Below, in pieces: positions 49,389-56,880 of a stretch of DNA of 64,000 nucleotides. The notes below the pieces were generated by a model, which was not told the origin of the DNA, did not search any database, and saw nothing but the letters and a program-made list of their open reading frames with translations. The first letter of the stretch is position 1; every line of letters begins with the position of its first letter. The DNA comes from Acidobacteriota bacterium (GTDB taxonomy: Bacteria > Acidobacteriota > Terriglobia > Terriglobales > Acidobacteriaceae). A program made the translations under genes and the position numbers. The stretch is taken from the NCBI GenBank assembly GCA_013288805.1, contig JABDBE010000004.1, positions 1 to 64,000 of the forward strand. Reading direction: 5' to 3'.

Positions 49389-49709
49389 TCACAAAGCATG
49401 ACTCGGTAGACGGTGATCTAGTAGTTGGGCTTTCCACGACAGAGTAACGCTATGTTGCCGGCCGGACGGCGCGCTTACAGTCCTTTGTTGCGCACTGGCA
49501 AGCGTCGATGCTTCGCGAAGAAAGTGCTTGGCCTTAGCCAGGACCCGCAAGATTCCAGTGTGACGGTGCGTGCCAAGCTGAAAGCCGATCCATGCAACCA
49601 GAAGAGCAAAGACTCCGAAAACGATCATCAGCGCCTTAGCGGACTTGGACGACGGTCTCATTTGATAACTTGTTGCGAGCCCGCCACCAGCTCGCCCTGT
49701 TATAGGCAA
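49389..49709 (-). pseudogene. truncated copy of the FN3 membrane protein at 41586-42029
   Basis: MRPSSKSAKALMIVFGVFALLVAWIGFQLGTHRHTGILR...VTLSWKA then homology lost; ORF extends upstream. Confidence 0.85.
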
Positions 49710-49740
49710 AGCTCATTCCCATCTGAGAGCGCAGCCAGGG

Positions 49741-49989
49741 TCAACCGCTAAAATCATCGCCTCGACCATGGTACATACTCGCGTGGCATGCATGACACAG
49801 CGTGATCAGATTTTCTTCCGAATCGTCGCCCGAGTGGCTCCGGAATTCTTTGTGGTGGACTTCAAGATTGGATCTTCTGCCGCACGACTGACATCTCCAG
49901 CAATCGCGACGCAGCACTTGGTTGCACAGCTGTTCGTAACGCTCGGGATCGAGCTGCAGACGAGGCTGCTTAGGCCGCACGCAGGTCAT
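49741..49989 (-). CDS. small HNH endonuclease
   Basis: 82 aa; 'LDPERYEQLCNQVLRRDCWRCQSCGRRSNLEVHHKEFRSHSGDDSEENLITLCHACHASMY'. Confidence 0.93.
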   Translation of the reverse strand: MTCVRPKQPRLQLDPERYEQLCNQVLRRDCWRCQSCGRRSNLEVHHKEFRSHSGDDSEENLITLCHACHASMYHGRGDDFSG

Positions 49990-50388
49990 GCCGCTTGCTC
50001 GGTTACGGAGTCCAAGAATACTTTTCGTTCTTCACTTGGAAGGAACTGGAAGAAACGCAGGGCTGACTGTAAAAGCACGCCGGGGTTTTCGTTCTCTAAG
50101 TTGGCTCCGCGTGTAAGCTTGGCTCCGGACCAATCCACGATCTCGAGATGAAGGGTCAGCAGTTCTGATCCTGGAGCAACGGGCGTCGCCCGCCCGGTGA
50201 AGGAAGTTTCAACTCGATCATCCCCGGATTGCCGGTTAATTCGTGTCCTCTAATTTTGTAAGTCTGTAAAAACAGGACACATGTTGGGTTCGTTTCGCTC
50301 AAAAGACCGAGGGCGCATCTTTGTATATCGACGATTCCCAGCTTCCTGCAAGATATCGGTCGAGCCATTACTGATAATCGAATAATAC

Positions 50389-50430
50389 ATCGTATTACGA
50401 TACATTATTAGCAATATCGTATTGCGATAT
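50389..50430. promoter_or_regulatory. pair of quasi-palindromic AT-rich operator-like repeats
   Basis: atcgtattacgat (50389-50401) and atatcgtattgcgatat (50414-50430) in a locally AT-rich stretch. Confidence 0.45.
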
Positions 50431-50572
50431 ACATTGATAATGCGGAGACCCCGCCCCGAACTCTGTCGTCGCAACAGGAATCCGTCCGTCTCACGACGTT
50501 ATTCGTGACCGGGGCCTCTCAGCAAGCTTTCTGATTACATCTATCTACACATCTTTTCGCTCATACTCGAAG

Positions 50573-51259
50573 CTACTTTTCTCGTTCCCGCCTTTCCCTT
50601 TGTGCGTCGCGCAGACTCTTGATTGTGTCGCGGAGATCGCGCTTCAATCCCAATCGGTAGCGAGTTACAACGGAAAGGGAACTTACCATAACAGCCTCCA
50701 GCTCGAGGTGATCAGCCTTGTTTTCCTGGTTCTTTACTGAGGCGTGCCAGCCAGGCTGTATCTGGTTCTGAATGACCGCGGGGCGGCGTGAAGCAGTGGA
50801 GCCAACGTTGTCCTTGCCAGAAACGGCGCGGACCACCAACCGCTCGCAATCCCAGCCGCGGTTCAGCAGCGGAAGATCGAAATTGTCGATGGGAAGGCGG
50901 GGGCTTTTTCGAAAAACGCCGTCCACCTTACCCGAGAGTTCCTGACGACGTGAAAGTTCCTGTGCTTCCATGCCTTCTTGCAAATCGAGTTTCCAGTATA
51001 TAATCGCGAGTTCTTTTGTGTAGAAATCCTCCTCTAACCCTTGCGGATGCCAATCTTCACGACAGGATTGAAGTAGCTCCTGAAAATCCTCCCGCTCTTT
51101 GTCCGTGTTTAGAACGACCCCGACGGCGAGAATGCCGTGTTTAAAAGCGTTGTACCGTGCATTCGATTTTCCTGGTTCGGTCCGAGGACCCGTAGAGGAT
51201 TGTGCATTGGCTCGATTGGCGGCCAGAACGGCCTCGGTTACTTGTTTCTTACGCTTCAT
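50573..51259 (-). CDS. conserved hypothetical protein of the 'AANRANAQxSTGPxTxxGKxxxxxNAFKHG' family
   Basis: MKRKKQVTEAVLAANRANAQSSTGPRTEPGKSNARYNAFKHGILAVGVVL...; ORF track start 51334. Confidence 0.82.
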   Translation of the reverse strand: MKRKKQVTEAVLAANRANAQSSTGPRTEPGKSNARYNAFKHGILAVGVVLNTDKEREDFQELLQSCREDWHPQGLEEDFYTKELAIIYWKLDLQEGMEAQELSRRQELSGKVDGVFRKSPRLPIDNFDLPLLNRGWDCERLVVRAVSGKDNVGSTASRRPAVIQNQIQPGWHASVKNQENKADHLELEAVMVSSLSVVTRYRLGLKRDLRDTIKSLRDAQRERREREK

Positions 51260-51521
51260 GATCTGCTCCTCCCGGACGCGGCGGTGCTTCGAGGCGAATT
51301 CTCCCAATTTGGCGTCCAATCGCGACTGGACCAATCAGGAAAATCGCGCTTACTGCCGCGATCCAATGAAATTGGTTTGGAATTGCTCTACAGGCTTTAC
51401 TTACCAGGTTCTTGCAGATCTCACTCTCGAACGTCAATAGACTAAATGACGGATCCCGCTTGCTGCAAGCTTTTTCTGAATCGCCGTCAGGGCGACATGC
51501 ACATCCAGGTTTCATTCCCCG

Positions 51522-51690
51522 GTGCACCGGCGTGATCAGGTTCCTTCGAATCATCGCCCGAGTGACTTCGAAACCTTTTATGGTGAACCTCCAGGTTGGA
51601 CATCGAGCCGCAAGATTGGTATTTCCAGCCATCGCGATGTAGCACTTGGTTGCGCAGCTGTTCGTACGAACCTGGGTGTCGACTTCAGAG
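51522..51690 (-). pseudogene. HNH endonuclease remnant
   Basis: Minus-strand reading: PGSYEQLRNQVLHRDGWKYQSCGSMSNLEVHHKRFRSHSGDDSKEPDHAGAP (compare intact copies at 49741 and 55222); tail frame broken. Confidence 0.88.
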
Positions 51691-51782
51691 ATGTCGAAGG
51701 TGCACGGTTGAGCCGGCCTATTTTATGTTGTAATTCCACGAGTTACGGCACTAAGACCACCGCTTAAAGGGCTTTCCGCTAC

Positions 51783-51850
51783 ATGCCGTCCTTTCCAGTC
51801 AGCAACCACTCAACAGTTTTTCCTGATCTACGCGCAAGCGGGACGGTTCT
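51783..51850 (-). pseudogene. XRE repressor C-terminal remnant
   Basis: Minus-strand 'SGKTVEWLLTGKDGM*' resembles 'FGKSVDWLLTGQKAK*' of the intact XRE gene at 52082. Confidence 0.5.
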
Positions 51851-52081
51851 CCGGTTCGTGTACCAACAAAACGTGCCGAGACGGCGGAAGGTGATCGCGG
51901 CCAGGAGCTGGTATCGCATGGATCAACACTCCGTACTGCGTTCTCGAGAATTCACATTGAAATCCAAAGCCGACACACTTTCTGGGTAACCGATGGCCTT
52001 ATGCCGGCAAACAAAACCGACGCCGCGGCAGCCAAAAGATCCCGTGGCACCCCGGGAGCTTAGTTCCATTCCGAGTGATTA

Positions 52082-52333
52082 TTATTTCGCTTTTTGCCCG
52101 GTCAGCAGCCAATCGACTGACTTTCCGAAAGCTTTGCTGATAGCCAATAGTACGGCTGAACCTGGCTCTTTCTCCCCATGTTCCAGTGCTGATAGGTAAC
52201 TCTGCGTGACGCCGATGCGCCGTGCGAACTCGACTTGCGTCGTGTCAAAACCTCTGAGCTCCCGGATTCTTCGACCGATGGCACGGAGGTCGATTTGCGA
52301 GTCACCCTTCGATTTTGTTCTTGATCGTGTCAT
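52082..52333 (-). CDS. XRE-family HTH repressor
   Basis: 83 aa; 'IGRRIRELRGFDTTQVEFARRIGVTQSYLSALEHGEKEPGSAVLLAISKAFGKSVDWLLTG'. Confidence 0.95.
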   Translation of the reverse strand: MTRSRTKSKGDSQIDLRAIGRRIRELRGFDTTQVEFARRIGVTQSYLSALEHGEKEPGSAVLLAISKAFGKSVDWLLTGQKAK

Positions 52334-52364
52334 CTCTATTGAGATATAATATTTCTATTGAGAT
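52332..52364. promoter_or_regulatory. tandem palindromic operators of the XRE repressor
   Basis: ATCTC-TATT-GAGAT (52332-52345, overlaps the XRE start codon) and ATTTC-TATT-GAGAT (52351-52364). Confidence 0.7.
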
Positions 52365-52475
52365 ACGCCGTTATTATCCTTAACAATCGGGCCAAGCATC
52401 AATTTCACTTTGAGCCCAAATCCATGAGGCATGTTTCTCTGTGTTCCTTTTAGCTTAGCAGCGACGAGTTGACAA

Positions 52476-53288
52476 TTGATGATTCTGGATCGGCAAGGTT
52501 GCAACACACGCAGCGTTCCGGGAGGTATGGCATTGGAGAAAAAGACGATTACGTACAAGTCGAACATGAGAATAGCCAGGCAATTGTGGCATCGAATCTC
52601 ACCCGTTAGCTCACGTGCTTTGAGAGAGCTTACGTGCGAATATCAGCTCTCTGTTGCGGCAGGGGATCTACTCCTTATCGAGGGTCGATGGTATGTCACG
52701 CACACCGGTTTGTTAGGCCTAGCGCGTCGTAGTCGGTGTGCTGGGATACATGTTCGGCCTGTGTTGCAATTCTGCGATCCCTCTTCCCTGCGCTGGGCCT
52801 TCGAAGCAACTGTCTACAAGTCGCGCACTTGCAAAGGCTTCGTCGGATTTGGTGACGCTGCTCCGTCGAATGTTTCTCAGTTGGTCTACGGCGCTGAAAT
52901 GAGGGTCGCCGAAACTCGCGCGGTCTGCCGCGCACTCCGGAAAGCCTACGGTGTTGGCATCTGCTCCGTCGAAGAAATCGGCTCGTTCAAGGGCCAAACC
53001 GAACCGACCAGCGAACCAAGAAAAACGCCGCGGCCTACAAACGGAAATGGTTACGGCGGTCGCACCGTCCGCGATCATCTTTGCCAAATCATTCGTCAAC
53101 ACAAACTCGATCCCAATCTCGTCAAGGCCTACGCTGTGGATTTCACTGGCACCAAGGCATTGCGCGACGCCACGCGCGAGCAAGTTGAAACGTTTGTCGC
53201 ACACTTGGCCGATTCCGCCGAGAAAAACCGCGATGCGCTGCTCTGCCAGCTCAACAGCTATCTCGGCCAGAAAGAAGGTGCAGCATGA
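52476..53288 (+). CDS. hypothetical protein with 'GAEMRVAETRAVCRALRKAYGVGICSVEE' motif; tentative single-strand-annealing/ERF-RecT-like role
   Basis: 270 aa; AETRA-type helix pattern seen in phage annealing proteins; real start may be 52527 or 52566. Confidence 0.7.
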   Translation: MMILDRQGCNTRSVPGGMALEKKTITYKSNMRIARQLWHRISPVSSRALRELTCEYQLSVAAGDLLLIEGRWYVTHTGLLGLARRSRCAGIHVRPVLQFCDPSSLRWAFEATVYKSRTCKGFVGFGDAAPSNVSQLVYGAEMRVAETRAVCRALRKAYGVGICSVEEIGSFKGQTEPTSEPRKTPRPTNGNGYGGRTVRDHLCQIIRQHKLDPNLVKAYAVDFTGTKALRDATREQVETFVAHLADSAEKNRDALLCQLNSYLGQKEGAA

Positions 53289-53713
53289 AACGACAGATTG
53301 CAGGTCTCCACGCCGCGGATCGCTGCGCGGCCGACCAAATTCCTGATGGACTTTTCCTGGTTCGCGTGCAGCGAGTCTGGTTCCGTCGGCAAGCACAAAA
53401 GCCGTATTACACTCTCGCTCTGGCCATACTGGAGCCCAGCCGATTTTCAGACCACGTCATTTCGAGCCGGCTCTATTGCAACCCCAAAGCCCTCTGGAAG
53501 TTCAATTGGTTCCTGCGCGACTTTGGCTACGATGTCGAACTGCTGGGTCGCGATGAAGTCGATGAATCACAGCTGATTGGCCTCAGCGGCGTGGTGAAGA
53601 TCAGCCATGTGATCATCAACGGCGCTCCCCTGCTCCGGTTGGATGGTTTTGCCCCCGCCGGTCGCTGGGAAGAACTTTCTCCCTCCAACCTCGACGGCTC
53701 GCAGGTGGCGTGA
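53285..53713 (+). CDS. small hypothetical protein of the cassette (ssDNA-binding-like context, function unknown)
   Basis: 142 aa; ATGA overlap with the previous gene; 'PKALWKFNWFLRDFGYDVELLGRDEVDESQLIGLSGVVKISHVIINGAPLLRLDGF'. Confidence 0.8.
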   Translation: MKRQIAGLHAADRCAADQIPDGLFLVRVQRVWFRRQAQKPYYTLALAILEPSRFSDHVISSRLYCNPKALWKFNWFLRDFGYDVELLGRDEVDESQLIGLSGVVKISHVIINGAPLLRLDGFAPAGRWEELSPSNLDGSQVA

Positions 53714-54516
53714 TGACCTACAGCTACACGCAAGTCAGCCAATATTTGACCTGTCCTCGGCGCTACCGCCATCGTTATCTCGACGGCTGGCAGGAAAAAG
53801 ATACGCGCGCCGCCATGCTCTTTGGGCGGGCATTCGAGCGGGCGCTGGCTGCTTATTTCCGGCGTGAAGATGCAGCCACTGCTTTGTTTCGCGAATGGAG
53901 CGTGTGTCAAAACCAGGGCTTGCACTACTCGCACGGCGACACCTGGGATCGTATGTTGCAACAAGGCATCCAGCTTCTGGACCGATTCTGCCAGGACGAC
54001 CGCATTCGCATTCGTCAGCCTGGCCACAACCTGCAAATCAAGTTCACGCGACAAGTTTCTGCCAGAAACGATTTCGTGGCCTATATCGATGCCATTGGAA
54101 AATTAGATGGGACGCGCTGTCTGCTCGAATGGAAAACCACGTCAAGTCGCTACCCGGAGGAGCCCGACGGACTGCTGGCTCTCGATCCGCAACTGGTTTG
54201 CTATTCCTGGATGACCGGAATTTCCGAAGTGGCTCAGCTCGTGTTCGTTCGCAAGCGGCTGATCGAGATCCAGTATCTGCACACCACCATCAGCGAAGCG
54301 CAGCGGCAGGAATTCGGCCAGTTGGTGGAAGACACCATCCGGCGAATCGAGTCCGCACAGTTTCTACCGCACAGCGGCATTCGCTTCCCACAGAACCCCT
54401 GCAGCACTTGCCCGTACTTGGGACTATGCCTGGGAAAACAAGAGTTGGTCGATGCCGCTCTGGTGCGGCGGCCAGGAGCCGAGAACCTTGGTTGGCTTGA
54501 CGAGCTTACGTACTAG
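53710..54516 (+). CDS. PD-(D/E)XK nuclease superfamily protein (RecB/Cas4-like with C-terminal Cys cluster)
   Basis: 'YSYTQVSQYLTCPRRYRHRYLDGW', 'AYIDAIGKLDGTRCLLEWKTTSS', C-term 'NPCSTCPYLGLCLG'; overlaps the previous gene by 4 bp. Confidence 0.9.
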   Translation: MMTYSYTQVSQYLTCPRRYRHRYLDGWQEKDTRAAMLFGRAFERALAAYFRREDAATALFREWSVCQNQGLHYSHGDTWDRMLQQGIQLLDRFCQDDRIRIRQPGHNLQIKFTRQVSARNDFVAYIDAIGKLDGTRCLLEWKTTSSRYPEEPDGLLALDPQLVCYSWMTGISEVAQLVFVRKRLIEIQYLHTTISEAQRQEFGQLVEDTIRRIESAQFLPHSGIRFPQNPCSTCPYLGLCLGKQELVDAALVRRPGAENLGWLDELTY

Positions 54517-54526
54517 GAATCCGCCC

Positions 54527-55225
54527 ATGCTGCCCAAGCTCAATCGTCGCCGAGCGCTGTTCGTGCTCACTAAGATCGATGAGATTCTTGTTTGGGAAAA
54601 GCAGAAGGAAATCGAACGCGATACCCGGTTCGTGGAACTCGGACGTTATCTGTGCGAAGTTCGCGCGGGACAGTATTGGCGGGTGGAGAATGTGAAGTCC
54701 TTCGACGAATTCCTGGAAAGACGGTTTCCGGTGTCGCGTAGGAAAGCTTATTACCTGATGTCGATTCATGAGCACTTGCCACCGCAGGCGACGAAGGAAT
54801 TGAAGGAAGTGGGGTGGACGAAGGGATTGGAGTTGGCGAAAATTGCGAGACGGGACCGGCAGCAGTTCGATTGTGCAACCTGGTTGCACAAAGCCCGCGA
54901 AATGCCCAAGGAAGAGTTTAAGCAGGAAGTCGAGCGGGAGTTAACCGGCCAAGAAACAGAACCGTGGGAGATGGTCTATTTCAAGTTGTACAAGAGCCAG
55001 ATCCCAATCGTTGAGCAGGCAATCGAAACAGCCGCTTTGATGCTGGGCAGCGATAAATCCCGGGGCTACTGCCTGGAGATGATCTGTGCCGACTTCCTGG
55101 CGGGAGCAAACCTGGAGAACGAAAATCCCGATGTTCTCTTGCAGTCGGCACTACGGTTCTTCAAGTTTCTTCCCGGCGAAGAGAAGCAGACATTTCTGCA
55201 CCACGTGACCGACAAGGCGTCATGA
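54527..55225 (+). CDS. hypothetical mostly helical protein of the cassette
   Basis: MLPKLNRRRALFVLTKIDEILVWEKQKEIERDTRFVELGRYLCEVRAGQYWRVENVKSFDEFLERRFPVSRRKAYYLMSIHEHL; ORF track start 54452. Confidence 0.85.
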   Translation: MLPKLNRRRALFVLTKIDEILVWEKQKEIERDTRFVELGRYLCEVRAGQYWRVENVKSFDEFLERRFPVSRRKAYYLMSIHEHLPPQATKELKEVGWTKGLELAKIARRDRQQFDCATWLHKAREMPKEEFKQEVERELTGQETEPWEMVYFKLYKSQIPIVEQAIETAALMLGSDKSRGYCLEMICADFLAGANLENENPDVLLQSALRFFKFLPGEEKQTFLHHVTDKAS

Positions 55226-55449
55226 ATTCGGTTCGACCGAAACGTGCGCCCCAGCGGCTTGATCCCGACCAGTACGACACTCTCCGCAACCAGGTGCTCC
55301 GCCGCGATGGCTGGCGATGCCAAATTTGCGGTGCGATGTCCAACCTCGAGGTGCACCATAAGGATTTTCGAAGTCACTCGGGCGCGGACTCGGAGGAGAA
55401 CCTGATCGCGCTATGCAATGGCTGCCATACAAAAATCCATCGCAGCTGA
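55222..55449 (+). CDS. small HNH endonuclease
   Basis: 75 aa; 'LDPDQYDTLRNQVLRRDGWRCQICGAMSNLEVHHKDFRSHSGADSEENLIALCNGCHTKIH'; ATGA overlap with the previous gene. Confidence 0.95.
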   Translation: MNSVRPKRAPQRLDPDQYDTLRNQVLRRDGWRCQICGAMSNLEVHHKDFRSHSGADSEENLIALCNGCHTKIHRS

Positions 55450-55607
55450 GCCTGGCGGCCTTATGTGGTGAGCGAGCGGTGCGAATTGAAACACAATTGA
55501 GCCTGGTATAGAACCGAAACCAATACTGGGCCGACCGATAATTTTCGACGGCACAGATGTACTACTGGTATCTTCCGCCGAAACTCACAAACCTGCAGAC
55601 TCTTTGA

Positions 55608-56603
55608 ATGTCATTCCTCCCCCGAATTACATATTGGATATTTGTGTCTCTAGTCTTCGTCTCAGTCTTTGCGCCGGCGGGGCTCGCGCTCGCCGAGAAC
55701 CAGCCCGTAGGTACATCGAGTTCTGCTACTGCGCGGACACAGCTGACTTGTGCTGCCACAAAGCTGGAACTTGGTGAAGTCGCTGTTGGGCAGACACGCG
55801 ATAGACTCATAACGATTACCAATAGCGGTACTGCGCGACTCATCGTTCTTTCGGCCGCTTCGACAGGCAGTGAGTTTGGTCTGAACGGACTGGACTTGCC
55901 CTTAGCGTTGGCTGCAGGTGAAAGCTTTACATTCGGTGTCACTTTTGCTCCGCGGAAGAGCGGTCGTGTTGACGGAAGCATCTCGATTGTTTCCGAAGCA
56001 CCCACCCAGGCTCTAACAATCCAGCTATCCGGAACCGGCAGTGCGACTGGGCAGTTGCAAGTTACGCCGGCGGCAATTGATTTCGGAGACGCGAGCCTGG
56101 GATCGACCGGAACGCAGAGCGTTCAACTTACCGCTATAGGCGCCAATGTGACCGTCTCTTCTGCAACAATCAGCAGTGAAAACTTTCAATTGGAAGCGCC
56201 GTCACTTCCCTTCACGATTCCAGCGGGCTACAGCGTTCCATTCACCGTCACATTTGTTCCACACGACAGCGATAGTTCATCTGCAGTCCTTTCGTTTGTC
56301 AGCGATGCCTCTAACTCACCCAACGAGCAAGTTGTTACACTCCGCATCGTTGGCCCAGTTCAGCACAAAGTTCAGCTATCGTGGAAGGCAAGTACTTCAA
56401 AACACATCCTCGGATACAACATATATCGTGGCAACCGCTCAGGCGGGCCGTACCAGAAGATCAATGGTGTTTTGGATCCAAATACAAAATTCACGGATCT
56501 TACGGTGGCCGCAGGCCACAAATACTATTACGTCGCGACAGCAGTGAATTGGAAGAAGATAGAAAGTATCCATTCGAAGCAGATACAGGTTGTGATTCCG
56601 TGA
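55608..56603 (+). CDS. choice-of-anchor D (ASPM-SPD-2-Hydin-like) protein with C-terminal FN3 domain
   Basis: 'KLELGEVAVGQTRDRLITITNSGTARLIV', 'AIDFGDASLGSTGTQSVQLTAIGANVTVSSATISSENFQL', FN3 'VQLSWKASTSKHILGYNIYRGNRSGGPYQKINGVL'. Confidence 0.9.
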   Translation: MSFLPRITYWIFVSLVFVSVFAPAGLALAENQPVGTSSSATARTQLTCAATKLELGEVAVGQTRDRLITITNSGTARLIVLSAASTGSEFGLNGLDLPLALAAGESFTFGVTFAPRKSGRVDGSISIVSEAPTQALTIQLSGTGSATGQLQVTPAAIDFGDASLGSTGTQSVQLTAIGANVTVSSATISSENFQLEAPSLPFTIPAGYSVPFTVTFVPHDSDSSSAVLSFVSDASNSPNEQVVTLRIVGPVQHKVQLSWKASTSKHILGYNIYRGNRSGGPYQKINGVLDPNTKFTDLTVAAGHKYYYVATAVNWKKIESIHSKQIQVVIP

Positions 56604-56880
56604 TGCCTCGCCGCCTTATGCCACTGAAATCCACGCAGGCCGATGCCGTAAACGCGTACGGTATCTGCAGGCTCTCGACCTCAGCTGATCACTAGCTGTA
56701 CCTGTTTTCCTATTGACACGTCAGCTGCATCAAATTAATCTGTCGCTACTTATTGTAGGTACCGCTTTTTGCAGCAGGCTCGCTGCAGGACCTCATAGTT
56801 TCCTTCCCCCAGAAGACATGAGACACACATCCGTCACCTCGCGGATACGCTGATGTCCCTAAATCCTAAGGAGCAAGGCC

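Noticed and set aside
53710-54516. Possible Cas4 and therefore a CRISPR locus
   Set aside because: No cas1/cas2 or repeat-spacer array anywhere in the window; treated as RecB/Cas4-like nuclease only
52082-55449. Prophage
   Set aside because: No integrase, terminase, capsid or tail genes seen near the cassette; phage origin not supportable from this window
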